DNA of 64,000 bases from Ignelater luminosus (Eukaryota; Arthropoda; Insecta; Coleoptera; Elateridae), in assembly GCA_011009095.1 (NCBI GenBank), contig VTPC01091309.1, positions 115,410-179,409 on the forward strand, written 5' to 3'. The position numbers and the translations under genes were made by a program. Below the pieces are notes generated by a model. It had not been told where the DNA came from. It worked only from the letters and a program-made list of their open reading frames with translations, and made no database searches. Shown piece by piece: positions 12,401-25,465 of the stretch; position 1 is the first letter of the stretch; each line of letters begins with the position of its first letter.

Positions 12401-12975
12401 GTCTGGAGACCACGTGTAGGCAAAAAACCTGCAGCAACAAGACGACGTGGTTCGTTAATGATAGGAAGTGAATATAAAAACAGAAATCAGGGAGTTTTTA
12501 TTCTTACTGAGAATAAATGCTGTTAGAAACTGGTTGAGTACCTAGCGACGCTATAGGGCAGCTACTAATAAATAGATAGTTGTTCTCTGGTAGATCAAGT
12601 TACCGCAGAATATTCTTTTGGTCTTCATTCTTATCGATCGTGCCTAATTTCGTCATTGACCCAAGGACATAAAGAAGCAGACTGCAATGGCGGCATAAAC
12701 TTGTCGACTAGGATCAATTTGTGTTTATTGATAGAGACAAGAGTTCCAGCATTGTATGAAACACAAAGCAGCGTTTATTCTAAGGCTTATGGTTTGTAGT
12801 ACCATAGCGTTTGGAAGTAGGTCTCCTTTAATATACCTGGAAGAAAACATGAATGGCCAGGGTTAAATGTGCAATGTCTTGGTACCTGTGACATTACCAT
12901 ATCTTGAGGAACAAGAAAATCTTATTTTCCACCAGGATGACGACAGAGCCCATTTTTTATATTGGAAACAAATCT
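12401..12975 (+). pseudogene. Tc1-like transposase remnant
   Basis: Several frames together give Tc1-like order. RPRVGKKPAATRRRGS near 12410-12455 resembles the GRPR linker after the N-terminal HTH. RLQW then HKLVD near 12680-12705 is followed by QFVFID, where the family has VFSDE with the first catalytic aspartate. VLVPVTLPYLEEQENLIFHQDDD at 12880-12945 corresponds to the second aspartate block (QQDNA in intact relatives). Many breaks are present and no TIRs were found. The HTH and the terminal glutamate region are not seen. Confidence 0.55.
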
Positions 12976-13645
12976 GATCATTTTTCTCAATTGACAAATG
13001 ATTAATATTATTGAATTATTTTTACTCTTTTTTTACGTTTATAAACGTTCTTAAATGATCTTGATCAATAGGGCTATAGTTTATTAAATTAAAATTATTT
13101 TCAAAATACATTTTCCTACGTCGCAAAGAAAGAATGAACACCAAGAATCAGCCAGTAGATGTCCCATTTACATTAATGGATGTCTGGGCTTATTTTTGGA
13201 CGACAAATGGACGTTCGGTGCTATGTGGAATATAAACCAAAAGCTGTTTGTTTGGTTAGACATCCTTTACTTACTTTTGAAACATTGAGAAATGATTGGA
13301 AATTTTTCTTACTTACTGTGGAGTTTATTTACGCCTTCCTTTTATGTCAAACATACTGTTGCTTCAACCGATCTTTGAACACCTCACAAATGACGACTAG
13401 TGCATTACTGACGTGACAAATATCATTCTTCTTCCATCCTTTGTTATCTCACTATGTATAGTAAGGAGAATATATGTATTACTTGTCCATATTTGTTCAC
13501 AACACACGCTTATGACGTGTGTCCAAAGATCGCATGGAACAACAGTAGAACTGTATCTTATAGGCAATAAATATTTCGAAGTAAAAATTAATACCATTGC
13601 AGCGGTTTACAAATAAATATCTTAACTTGCATGTATTTACTTTGT
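12976..13645. other. No recognisable gene
   Basis: AT-rich. Open frames at 13180-13416, 13413-13616 and 13497-13706 show no family resemblance. Confidence 0.35.
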
Positions 13646-15525
13646 TATAAGGGTTTATCCCTACACAACTGCAAGAGGCAGGCACAAAAATATAAACAAA
13701 CGACAAATTCTAGTAATTTAATATGCAGAAGGTCAGTCGTGAAGTGCGGGTGTCGATGCCGAATTCGAGACGCCTCACTCAAGATCGTGGTGTAAAGGTC
13801 GCCTGAATGTGTTTTGTCGTTAACTTTTTTATCGGAAACAGAAATGTTGGACATGCCCTCTTCAACACCTTTCACCAATCCAACATAAAACTTCTCAATC
13901 TTCCAATCATTTAGTGACACAAGGACGAAGTCCCCTTCTGGGTCTCTGTGCAAAGCAGCAAAGTCATCCGGACCAGAAGCAGCTCAGCCTACGTCGTCAT
14001 CATCGTCTGAATTACTAGCCTTGTAGCTTTTTGCGTCCGTTTCAGAATCTTCTCTTTCCTTATTGTCTTCAGGGAAAACTGAACAACGCTTGGGAAGTGT
14101 TTTCATTTTTCTTTCAATTTTTTTTTTGCTCGTTCTAACTCGATTTCATGTTTGACGGGAGAGTCTGTCAAAATTACCGCTTTTCTTTTCTTTCTTCCTC
14201 CACCAGATTTCCTCTCGCCAACTCTTGGAAGAGGACTCTGAGTGTTTGTACCTCTCTCGAGTTTAGAGCTTCCAGTGCCGGTGACAATTTTTTACACACT
14301 TCTAAAGTATCCTTCAGTAACTGCTGGACACGAGCAGGTCTGTCGGTCACGTAGGATAGCATGAAATCAGCGTCAGAAAAGATGTCACGATTAAAAAGAC
14401 AGACCCCGGCAACTTTGAAACAAATTTTAATGTTTTCTGAAGTGGCTGCAAGTGATAAGGCAATTTTGACCATATCAGGAATATCATAGATTGACATAGC
14501 TTTCCTGGATGGTTGTCATCCATGCATCGCAAGTAATGTTTATATACTTCTTGAGAGGTAAGTAGACAATTCGGTCTAGGGGCTTGTGACTGAAATGGGG
14601 TGGGAATGGGAGTTCCACAACTCTATTCTCTTTCAAAATGTTCAAGGCCTTGATGAACAAATGTGTATCGTGGTTGTCCAGAAGGAGAAGAACACGGCGT
14701 TCTCGTGAACACTAAACATGGTGCACAAAATGGTTTACGTACTCAACGAAGATTATTCCCGTAATCCACCCTGGAGGATTTAGCGCTTTCAGATGGCTCC
14801 TGTTTCACGAAATGATCCCTGTAATTGATTCGTGGGAAAATAAGGAATGGAAGTACTTTGTTGCTACATGCTGATATGGCGAATGCAAGTGTCACTAGTT
14901 GTCTTTTTTCAGCCGACGCGACGTAACTCTTCCTATTTGCTTAAGACCTTTTTGAGCAACTATTTTCTGAACTGTTTGAGATGTTGGTACGCCAGTGTCG
15001 TCCATGTTGTAAATATCCTGGGCTTCAAAGCCGTATTTATCTAGGACAAACTTCAGAAGGTTAAAAAAGCTGTTGACATTTTCTCAGTTAAAACTAGATG
15101 CTCAAGCTAGACTTGTTGATTCTGGAGTATGAATTGGCATTGAAAGATGCCGTTGCAGAAATGCAGAAAACCAATCGTTTCTAGCCATTTCATGTTTAAT
15201 CCAATTTTGTGGTGTTGATTTCTTTAAGAAAGTTTCCTGACTTCTTTTGGGTTCAAACCAAAGTAGATGTCTGTTGCCATTTTATTATATGGTGTTAGTA
15301 ACTTTTTCTCTTTGTCGCAAAACACTTGACGATTTATTTTGTAACCAACTTCAATACTCTTGGGGTATTTTATTTATTAATTCGAGCAAAGGTTTTTAGT
15401 GGAATTGCATAGTTCTTACTTGCTTTTCTCAGAGATAAAGCTCTATCGCGAACCTTCCTCAATGCCTCCAACAGATCGTCTTTGGTGTATATTGTACTGG
15501 TTTTTCTTTTGTACGTGCGCGCCAT
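13646..15525 (-). pseudogene. Pogo/jerky-like transposase pseudogene (psq HTH plus DDE_1)
   Basis: The likely start is the ATG at 15525 (MARTYKRKTSTIYTKDDL). It opens a psq-type helix-turn-helix with LLEALRKVRDRALSLRKAS. Frame changes follow. The core then shows DWFSAFLQRH, PESTSLAxAS, IYNMDDTGVPTSQTVQKI (first catalytic aspartate near 15000), LKQIGRVTS, LPFLIFPRINYRDHF, then FPPHFSHKPLDR and MTIYDIPDMVKIALSLAAT near 14490. Next come FNRDIFSDADF and VTDRPAR near 14350. The tail at 13645-13953 begins HRDPEGDFVLV. The LLxDNHxxH aspartate block is recognisable only as LDNHDTH near 14680 and is broken. At least five breaks occur. Host-domesticated jerky genes are an alternative, but the decay argues against a working gene. 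Confidence 0.8.
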
Positions 15526-15940
15526 TTCGTTAAACTGAAGCAAATGGAACATTTTTAGAATCAATGCTACGAAGAAACGGTTTCCGGGGAGGTGAATGCT
15601 GTAACAGTGCAACACCTGGTCGTCCAATGTTTTTCTGAAACTGCATTCCGACACAATAAGCGGTTTTTTGCAGGTCTTCATAATTAATGCACTGAAGATA
15701 ACATCCAGCTAGGATCCAGAAGTCGATCTTCTAGACACGACGAGAGACGCCGTTGTGGAATCTATTTCTTCCCTGTAACTTTTTAGTGGCGCACCGTATT
15801 TGATAAGAAACCAGTGCACGATAACCTTTTCTTGTTTTTGTAAAGAAAATTTCTGTATGCGTTCATGAGACGTGAATTGTGCCGATCCTAGGACAGAGGA
15901 AGCGTCCGTACGACTTAAGACTGCCCGCCTGAGTATACTG
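13646..15940 (-). mobile_element. Pogo/jerky-type DNA transposon, decayed
   Basis: Minus-strand transposon of the pogo branch of Tc1/mariner. The high-coordinate end is GAGTATACTG at 15931-15940 followed by TA, which on the element's own strand reads CAGTATACTC, a plausible pogo/Tigger terminus. The matching low-coordinate terminus is not visible near 13.65 kb, so that end is lost or diverged. Coding remains cover the HTH, the DDE core and the C-terminal tail in order. One RTE-like LINE starts about 65 bp beyond the right terminus. Confidence 0.75.
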
Positions 15941-16017
15941 TAATTTATTGTTGCACTTTTTATACCTTATGTACAATGTGTAGCTTTTTTTCATATGTTA
16001 AATAAACATAAGCTTAT

Positions 16018-19000
16018 ATACTATTATATAGAGCACAACAGGCCTATTGGCCCAAGGCTTGTTTAACTATGTCGCTCTATTCTTTTCCATCCATTTTTTT
16101 TGAACACTCATTTTTTAGATCTTCTTCCACTTGTTTGAAGCGTTTAATTCTTGGTCCTCCTCTTCCTCTATTATTAAGTGAATCTGTTTTTAGCACATTC
16201 TTCACCATCCTGCCATTTTCTCTTCTCCAAATATGCCCCAACCATCGTACCCTTTGTGCTTTGATAGTGATGTTATTTTAGGCTCTTTAAACAGTTCGTA
16301 CATCTCTTCATTTGTCCTCCTCTGCCACCCATCCTCTATCTTCTTCCCACCAAAAATCCTTCTTAACATCCTTCGTTCCCCTACTTGCAACTTGATCTCC
16401 ATCTTTTTTGTTATCACCCACGTTGCACTCGCGAACAACACTATAGGTCTTATCACTGTTTTGTAAATCCTTAACTTTGCTTTCCTCGACACTATTTTAG
16501 ATTTCAGTGATTTTATCAGAGGACCTGCACATGCGGAGCCTTTTCTAATTCTTTCTTTAATCTGTTCTTCATTTCCCCCTGTTTCATAAATAATGAACTT
16601 CAAGTATTTGTATCTGTCCACTCGAAGAATTTCCATTTTTTCTAGGTTTCGATTTTCGTCTAACACTATTTTATCATTTCTTCCTCTTCTTCATGTTGTT
16701 CCCATCTCCATATATTTTGTTTTGTTGCTGTTCATTTTTAAATCTACCTTCACACCTGCTCTCTGTAAATTTCTTATAGCCCCGGTAAGTTTATTCTTTG
16801 TTCTTGCTAATATAGTCATCTCATCAGCGTGTGCAATACACTGATGCCTTCTGTTGTAAATTGTTTTCTTTGTTTGTATTCTGCTTTCTTTTATCACCTT
16901 CTCTAGAACGAAGTTGAATAAAACTGTTGATAGTGGGTCGCCTTGTCTAAACCTCTGTCGGTTAATGTTCCATTTACTCTTACCTTAATAGGGTACTGTT
17001 TAGTGTCATCTTCTCTAAGTATGTTGTATATTTGGTCCCGTTTTATCTTATCGTATGCTTTGGTAAAATAAAAAAAAAACGATATAGAGACCTATTCTAT
17101 GTTCCATACAGGCTTCTTGTATTTGCCTTACTATATGAATTTGATCTATTACTGATCTTTCTTTTCTAAAATCGGCCTGATAATCTCCTATTATTTCTTC
17201 CATATATGCTGATAGCTTATCTTTTATTTGTATGGCTAGTACTTTATATACTTTATCTAAAAGTGCAATCCCTCTATAATTTTCACAATTTTTGCTGTCT
17301 CCTCCTTTCAGAAGTGGATGTATCACTACCTCTTCCCATCTCTTTGGTATTTCTTCTGTGTCCCATACTATTTTTACTATCTCTTTAATTTCCTGCTGTA
17401 ATTTTTTTCCTCCAAACTTAATCATTTCCGCACTAATACTATTTTCTCCTGGGCTCTTGTTTTTTTATTTCTTTCTCCTCTGGTTGTGTTTCATTCCTTT
17501 CTTCACCATTCTCTTCTTTATTTTCTTGCTGGTCGTCACTAGAATCTTCTCCAAAGACATCTTGAAAATATTCTTTCCATCTTACCCTTACTTCTTCTGT
17601 ATCACCCATTAGGCTTCCTTTTTTGTCTTCAATAAAAACTGTTTTTGTTTGGTATCCTTTTCTTTCTTCTCTTATTTCTTTATAAAATCTTCTACTGTCT
17701 TTTCTTGTAAATTCCCTTTCCATCCTATCTATTTTTTCCTCTAAGAATTTTTTTCTTCTTTTTTCTACATACCTGTTTAACTTTCTTTATAGCTTCTTTC
17801 CATATCTTTTTGTTACTATCTGAGGGATTGTTTAGTAATTCTAATTTTGCTTTTCTCCTCTCGTTGAAACACTCTCTACATTCTTTATGAAATCATTTTT
17901 CTTTCTTGCTACCTTCGTCTCTTTTTATATACACCTCGCTCTATATAAAACAGCTTTTTCCGCTCTTTCCCGTTTTTTATTTATATTGTTTTCGTTTATT
18001 CCTTCTGCCAGCTTCTGTTCAATGTGGTCCTGGTAATTCCTAACTACTTCTTCATCATTAAACAGTTCCATATCGTAATCTTACACCTTTTTTAACTGCT
18101 TTCCTTTCTATAGGTATATTCTCTTTCAGTTTCATCACATTAAAAAAGTGGTCGGAATCCATATTTGCCCCTCTATATACTCTGACATCTATGATACTAC
18201 TTATATGTTGCTTTTCTACCAAAAACCATTTGGTTTAGTGTCTTGGCATCTGAAGATCTCCAAGTGCTTTTGTGTATTTTCTTATGTGCAAATACTGTTC
18301 CCATTATTTTCAAATTTTGTTCTTTTGCGAACTCTATTAGTTTTTCTCCATTCTGATTACTGATTTTATGTAGAATGTGCTTTCCTATTACCATTTTGTA
18401 AATTTCTTCTTGCTCTTTAGCATTATAATCTCCTAAAACTATTTTTAAATAGTAATTTGAAATCATTGTAAAAATCTCTTCTTACTTTTCGTAGTATTCA
18501 CTTTTTTCTTCAATATTCTTTTCTTCGGTCGGAGCATGCACATTTATCAAACTGATATTTCTGTACCTACCTTCCAATCGTTTCGAAATAGCATCAAATT
18601 TCTTTATAGCACTTTTCCATTTTTTATGTACTATAAATTCCTTCTACTCACATCCACTGCTTAAGATTACGTAATCTCCTACTTCTACTGTATTGTTATC
18701 TCTTTGCTTCATTTCTTGGTATGTCACAATATCTAGCCCACATTTTCTTGCTATTTCATTTAGTACTTCATTAGTACCTCTAAGGTTCCATGTACTCACT
18801 TTTATTATGTTTTTACTCTGCTTTATCTTTTTAGTTTTTCATGTTAAATTTTCTGCTTTTACATCATATTTATTTACTGCTCGTTTTTGTTTCCATTCCA
18901 TTTTCTTTGCCATTTCCGTCATCGTATTTCCATCCCCAGATTTACCCGTTACTTTTCTGTCATAGCTTCTACTAATTTTTCCTCTTCCTTGTTCCACCTT

Positions 19001-19345
19001 CACTCTGTGCCATTTACTAAAACCTTCTTCATTCCTATTTTTACATCCTTTCCTTTACTTCTTTTCTCGTATGCAAATTTGCTAATACTTTTTGCTTTTC
19101 CCTTTCTCTTCTTGCGACATCATCGTTTATATAAATCGTAGCACCTTGTATATTTTTTAACATCGATTTACTTTGCATAATTTTATCCTTCTCGTGCGTA
19201 TTGTTCATTTCTATAAGACTTGTCCTAGGTCCCAACGCATTGTTTTTATCTTTGCCTCTACCTCCAAGTGCTGTTTAACAAAATCATTCATTGCCTCTTT
19301 CGGTGTTAATGGATCGCTAGTATTCACTTTTAACCCAGTCACTAC
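16018..19345 (-). mobile_element. RTE-like LINE, near full length, with 13-bp target duplication
   Basis: A 3.3-kb non-LTR retrotransposon on the minus strand. It is flanked by perfect copies of AACATAAGCTTAT at 16005-16017 and 19346-19358, the target-site duplication. From the 5' end: a short N-terminal segment with GATIYINDDVARREREKQK (19041-19235), and an AP-like endonuclease with LGDYNAK and IHKSTWRSSDAKTLNQ at 18197-18466. Then an RT with NCENYRGIALLDKVYKVL and DYQADFRKERSVIDQ at 17048-17425, the aspartate motif region read as HADEMTI in place of YADDM near 16840, and a C-terminal domain with SATWVITKKM and FGGKKIEDGWQRRTNEE at 16202-16666. Several frame breaks make it inactive. The clean duplication means that the ends are original. 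The 3' tail is a short AT repeat, as usual for RTE-type elements. Confidence 0.9.
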
Positions 19346-19358
19346 AACATAAGCTTAT

Positions 19359-20984
19359 TTATTCTATTTAGAGTTATCTAGTTTCTGGAACTGCATGTTA
19401 ATAAAATTGTAATAATTAAAACATTTTATAAATATGCAAGCTTTTTAAATTCATGAAAATTATCTTAGATAGAAATAAATAATAATGAAGAAGTTAAGTA
19501 AAAATAAATAGCAGTCAAACATTCCTTGTTAAATTCATTAAGAAATAAAATAGAATAATTATTATTTCATTTTTCATTTAGTGAAGTAGCACTGAAAGAG
19601 TAGCAGCGTGCAGGTCCACAGCTAACAGTTTTGGTGTTAATAAATTATTTGTTGTAAAATGTCGTCAAATTCCACAAGTGATCGTGGCACAATTAACCCG
19701 CTTATACAACTGTAAAAAGGTTAATTTGAGTCTTCGGTATTTAGAAACGACCACTAATTAACTAATTAAGTATGAGTCTTCTTTATAAAGGATGATCAAG
19801 CATTGCAAAATGACTTTTCAGTTTATAGTGTAGAGTGTAGACAGTATTCTTGCTGCCAGTCACAAGAAGAACAAAAACTGTAAAGGAAAAGAGTGCATAG
19901 TAGATTTCGACAGCACATACCAGTGTTTATTTCATCTCACGCGTCCACGGTTACTTGTTCTATTTATCATTTAGATTAGAGGATAAACGCACATTAAGTT
20001 TAAGTTCAGCTTTATTAAGTAAATCAATAACAAGAAAAGAGAATGCCATTTTTAAAAATTGAAGGAGGTGGCGAAGGCGGAGAAAGCCATGGAAGCTGGA
20101 TTCAGGCAGAGGAATATTTCTCAGAAAAATAAATCCCAAAATAGCAAACATATACAGAATGTTGTAAAATACATTAAACGTAGTAGGCAAGCACCTGTCC
20201 CCCTAAGAAACCAACGAGGCAAAAGGGGCTTCGCAGCGACACCTTGGAGACTCAATCTCCTAATCTGATAAGCACAGAAAGACGGTGCATTGTAGTTACT
20301 AGGGTGAATCGTCAAACTTAAATGAAATTTTACAATAAATAATTAGATGACTTCACGAGAGTATTTGATTTACACTCTACAAGAAATGTTATGCTTGGAT
20401 CGGAAAAAATATCAAAATATACCGGGTGTTTCAGGGCAGCTAATATAATATGAAATCAAATTCGATTATAGTAAATAAACTTTGTATAATCGAATAAGTT
20501 AATCAGTCAAAGAAGTAATCATAAGAACAACAAACAAAGAAAACAAATCCTGGATGTAAGAAGCTAGCAATGACTCAAAAAGTTTTTTTTATTAAAAAAA
20601 CATCTAAATACTTGTTTATAAGAATTATTATGTATATTATTTAATTTTTTATCTTTACTTACTGTTGATCAATACTTTATAAATATCACAAAAAAACCCA
20701 ACGAAAACTCTTGTAACAATGGATATAGTGGCTTTTCCAGATAGTATTATCTTTCCCAGAACTGACAGAAATTACAACTAATTTTAATTATAACTTTTCA
20801 AGTATCCCAAATCTCCCTACTCATCTTTTTCAATCTGGTTGCAAAAACAAAGTTTTCTGAATGAATATAAGAATTTTTTCTTTAACAGATATTAGATAAG
20901 ACAGTACGCCTCTGACGTTGTACAAAATAGTTAATGTTACGTAAATTACATCACAAACGAAAACTTCGGAAGTAAATAATCAAG
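19359..20984. other. No recognisable gene
   Basis: AT-rich. A GC-richer patch at 20180-20300 overlaps open frames on both strands (20059-20268 and 20121-20315) but neither resembles a known protein. ACCGGGTGTTTCAGGGCAGC at 20420 looks like a repeat terminus, but no partner was found. Confidence 0.35.
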
Positions 20985-21240
20985 TTGTGGTCGGCATTGC
21001 GGGGTAAGTGTAGGCTCGTCTGGTGTTGATCTGGCGCGCGGCCGGCACGAGCTTGCTGTTGCAGCCCGCGCAGGAATCGCTTAAACGTTCGGCTGTGAGA
21101 CACGGCTAAAAATAAACCTAGGAGTCACCATCCTGGTGACGTTGTCCTAACATCCACACGAGCGGGCAACGGAGAATTGTGAACTTGGACTCAACCGGAG
21201 CATAAAAATATTTACTCCATCTTATTACATTAGTGTAAGT
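20985..21240. other. Isolated GC-rich block
   Basis: About 250 bases with CpG-rich sequence (GGCGCGCGGCCGGC near 21031-21045) inside very AT-rich surroundings. No frame is recognisable. It could be a promoter or 5' exon of an unseen host gene, or part of an unidentified repeat or solo LTR-like fossil. The block at 60-200 of the window has a similar texture, but I see no alignable similarity between the two. Confidence 0.25.
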
Positions 21241-21259
21241 AGGTTGCAAAAATTTGCGT

Positions 21260-21287
21260 GGAAATAACTTGTAAGAAAGTTATTTCC
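21260..21287. repeat. Short hairpin
   Basis: GGAAATAACT and its exact complement AGTTATTTCC are separated by eight bases. A second inverted pair, GTCGAAAACA and TGTTTTCGAC, lies just downstream (about 21295 and 21350). No function can be assigned. Confidence 0.5.
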
Positions 21288-21399
21288 TATGGGCGTCGAA
21301 AACATGGGAAATCTGTTTCTGATTGGTCTAAATAATTATTAATGGTGCATTGTTTTCGACGTACGAAGGTGTTAAAAGAATAGTGATTGACTTACTAAT

Positions 21400-22960
21400 T
21401 ATTCATGCTGACCTGAATGGATTTACCAATAGTCTTCGTGGCTCTTGTTACATGCACTATGGCGCATAAATTAATATTAAATTGAAACGCAACAGATGTA
21501 TCGGAAGAGTAAACGAGACAAAGGCATTTTTTACAATTTTAACCCAGTTGGTTCGATTAAATGTTAGACAAAGACGAATAATGGTTTTTAAGTTAATAAA
21601 CTAATTAGATGCAAAGCTATTCGATTTAATAGAGACATCACCTGATGGAAGTTGCTCTGCTGAATTAATCTCTGACTAACTCATTAAATTTTCGTCAGAA
21701 TTTCCAGCCTTAAAACTTTTAATTCAGTTTTTTATAACAAAATATTTCTGGATTACTTACTTTATATTTGTCAGTCTGTCACATTTAAGACCAGATTCGA
21801 ATTTTATCTTTACCCATCAAAGTTACAACTTCATTCTGGCGATCAAAACAAGCCTTTTAAAGACATTAGAAAAATTCCTCTGACATTTTTAAAATGTTAA
21901 CTTTTAACGTAGTTTTTCTAATAATAATTAGAATTGACATAAATGCCTAAATTTTTGGGCAAGCTAATATGGAGTTAAAGTCGAGAAGAAAGATAAACGG
22001 AAAGAGTTTTGAATAATAAAATCACGAAAATTGCTGCATAAATAAGTGCTAAAATGTATACCTATGACAGTATAACAGTGACATAACATTTAAAACCTTG
22101 TAGTTAATTTACTTGTTTGATGTCAAGAAAACAGTTTATAAATTTTAATAACTTAAAATACTACAAATTTGATATGTACAGGTTTCCTTCAACATCTATT
22201 ATTTATTTATTTTAAATGCTAAAATATAAAAATACACGTCCTTTTTGTTTATTTAATAATCCGTTATGTAATTTATTTGATATACGGTTTTACATTTACA
22301 GAAACTATTATTGAATAACATGACAATAATTTAAAAAGAAGGAAAATTGACAGTATTTCGTAGGCATTATTTTCGGGTAAGATAACAAAAACCAAAAACT
22401 GAATCACATTTTTCATTTTAAAGATTACGTAAGTGCAGTCAATAATTTCTTATTTATTTAATTGATATTATTTAACTTAATTGAATAATTAATCTTATGT
22501 GTTTGTAGATATTTGAACTTGCATTATTCCTAGCTTGTATGAGTAATTGCCACATCTAAAATAGTACAGATTTGCTATTTGGTTTATTACATCCAGCCCT
22601 GAATGGGCACAGAAGATGCAGCAGCAACTTGATTAGAATTGAGTCTCGATTTAACAAAATGTATTTTAAATAAAGGCCCACATGTAAGGGAGTAAAATAA
22701 CATTTTAACATGCACCTTTAGAAATCTCTGTATGAACTTCATATAAATGTAATATACGTTGTCATTTAATTTGTATACAGTGAGAATATTACTTATACGG
22801 TATAACAAACACGATCTACTTAAATTTTATGTAAAAGGTTTGGTTTTATTTCAAGATACTTGGTATACTGCTCTTTATCTATGCAAAAGAGAGTTCAATG
22901 TAAAGCTTAATGTCAAAAAAATATATCAGTCACCTAGATGCAAAACCCGGCAGTCACAAT
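21400..22960. other. No recognisable gene
   Basis: Very AT-rich sequence. The small frames at 22587-22808 (-) and 22759-22998 (+) show no family resemblance. Confidence 0.4.
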
Positions 22961-22964
22961 TTTT

Positions 22965-25465
22965 TTCTCCTTCTTCTTCACTCCTTGTACTCTTTTAGGG
23001 CGTCAGAGGTCATCGTTTCTTACTTGTTTACCGACTTTTTCTATTCTTTCTGATCCCTTGCAAGTTCTTTCATCGTTTTGCCCTTTTCTACCCCTATTTC
23101 TACTATTTAACTCCGCTTGCGGTAGATGAAGTAGTGTGGATTGAATAGCACTTCGGATGCCGTTGCCGGTCCCAAGCCCGGATGAAGGAGGAGGGTTTTA
23201 GCGATAGGCTAGCTCCCTACCCTATAGAAAAAATGTATTTGCTAAAAATTCTAGTGACAAGCCTCGGAAACTGGAAAAATCAAATCGACGACGAAACACG
23301 TAACGGAAAGGGTTTATGAATTATGGATGTTGGAACATCCAAGGTATAAGGACTAAAGAAGACGAAGTAATTAGAGAATTATCGGAGCACAACATCGATA
23401 TTGGTATACTTAGCGAAACGAAGAAAAAAGGAAATGGAATTGAAATTAAAGAACAGTATATACATTTCTACAGCTGCGTAGAAAAAGAAAACAGAGCGAG
23501 AGCAGATATATCCATCGTTGTGAAAAGAAAATGGAAAAAAATATTAAAAACTGGATTGTAGTAGACGAAAAAATAATCACTCGGGAACTTGAAATTTATG
23601 GATATGACATAATAATCATAGGAATTTGCGCACCCACAGATGACGCTAGCGCTCAAGTTAAAGAAGATTTTTTTGAGAAATTAGCAGATGTTTTGACTAG
23701 TGTATGACACAGAAAAGACTGTTTCGTATTAGGGAATTTTAATGGAAGAGTGGGTAAAAAAAGAAATGATGCTGTAGTAGCAATACATGGGGAAGAAGCA
23801 GTCAACAATACGTTTAATAGAGCTATGTCGACAGTTCTGACTTAAGATAATAAATGACTTCTTCCAACATAAGGATATCCATAAATATACATGGTATCAA
23901 AATACTAAAAACTTAAAATCTCTCATTGACTACTGTATTGTGAAACAAGATACAGATATACAAACAATCATAAAAAGGGGGCAAATTGCGGATCAGATCA
24001 CCACCTGCTAAAAGCAACTGTATTCCTAAAATATCGACATCAGCACACATCATTCAATAGCAACACACAGCATAAACAAAATCAAACAGCACTGCCAAAA
24101 TATGATATTGACGGCTTCCAAAATGACTCAAAAAGTTTTCTATATAAGTTAAGGCTCGCACACAAACAGCAAAACGAAGCCAGGGGATCGCCAGAGGAAA
24201 TATATGATACTTTGAAGACTTATATACATCAATCAGCTCTAGAAGCGCTAAGAGAACAAAAAAAGACGAAGAAAAGAAACAATTACTAGTTAAATGAAGG
24301 AATAGAGAAACTGATAGAGAAAAAGAAACAAGCATACCTCAAGTGGCTTACGACTACAGATAGTGAAGATAGAAAAACGCATCGAAGGTAGTGTTATCAA
24401 GTAAAAAAGGAGTTAGCTAAATTGAAAAATGAGTATTGGCAGCAAACGTGTTTGGAAATAGATAACTTAATAGGAAGCTCTAAATCATGAGCGGTTTGGA
24501 GAATTATAAGATCATTAAAAACAAATACAAAGAAAATGACGATTGATCCAATTGGAAAAACTAAATAGAAAAATTACTATGAATATCTGTTGTCGGAAAA
24601 AAGAAAACATCAGCTATAAAGAAGAAGTAGAAAATTAATGTGAAAGTCTTCAATTATATGAAGTAAAAGAAGCATTAAAAAGAATGAAGAATAAAAAATC
24701 TTCTGGTCTTAGAGGGATTCCGGTGAAGCTGTTCAAGTACGCACCCGAAATTGTCCTAGAGACAGTTACAAGATTATTTAACAGATGTTTAAAAGGGAGT
24801 GGAGAATAGCCTACATTGCTTCACTATTTAAAAAAGGGAACAAAAAAGGCTGCTTCAACTGTCGGGGTCTAAGCGTGATGGCTACCATAGAAAGGCATTT
24901 ACAAAGAACGGTAGAGACGAAAAGGATATACTAAACAAAATAGGCAGAGGCCGTAATATAATTTCAAGAATTAATTCGCTTCTTTGGAATAAAAACATAA
25001 GTAATAATACTAAAATACACATATTTAAATCTATTATAGAAAGTTGTGTCACCTATGGATCAGAAATTTGGACAAATACAGAATAGAGTACAAGCAATAG
25101 AAAATACATATTCGCGTAGATGTTGCGGTTTAACACTTCAAGATCGGGTTAGAAAATGAAACTATTAGACAGAGAATGGGAATACAGGATACAATACTAG
25201 ACACCATTGAAAGGAAAAAACTAAGCTGGTACGCCCATATGAGAAAAATGGGAATAGATCGACTACCAAAACAAATGTTCGAATGGACTCCTAAAAAAAG
25301 AAGGAAGAAAGGAAGACCCCGAACACGCTAGAAAAATAAAATAAGCAAAGCAATGGAGAAAAGAGAGAAGATTCGTGGCTAGATAAGAAACAATGGCGCC
25401 TAGGATGCGACAAACGGGCATACGCACTGTAAAACTGTCGCTATATAATAAGTAATAAAAAACAA
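22965..25465 (+). mobile_element. LINE with conserved 5' UTR and deleted RT palm
   Basis: Non-LTR retrotransposon. The 5' untranslated region at about 22990-23290 includes CCGGTCCCAAGCCCGGAT, a signature I recall from 5' ends of insect LINEs. The endonuclease begins MNYGCWNIQGIRTKEDE at 23316, continues with ILSETKKKGNG and LGNFNGRVG near 23730, and has GSDHHLL near 23990. The RT fingers show ALKRMKNKKSSGLRGIP near 24675. After CFNCRGLSVMATIE near 24860 the text jumps straight to RNIISRINSLLWNKNIS near 24960, so the RT palm with its catalytic aspartates is missing. The C-terminal region ends with KERRFVAR and RMRQTGIRTVK, then a short TA-rich tail. Stops and frame changes are frequent. Confidence 0.85.
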
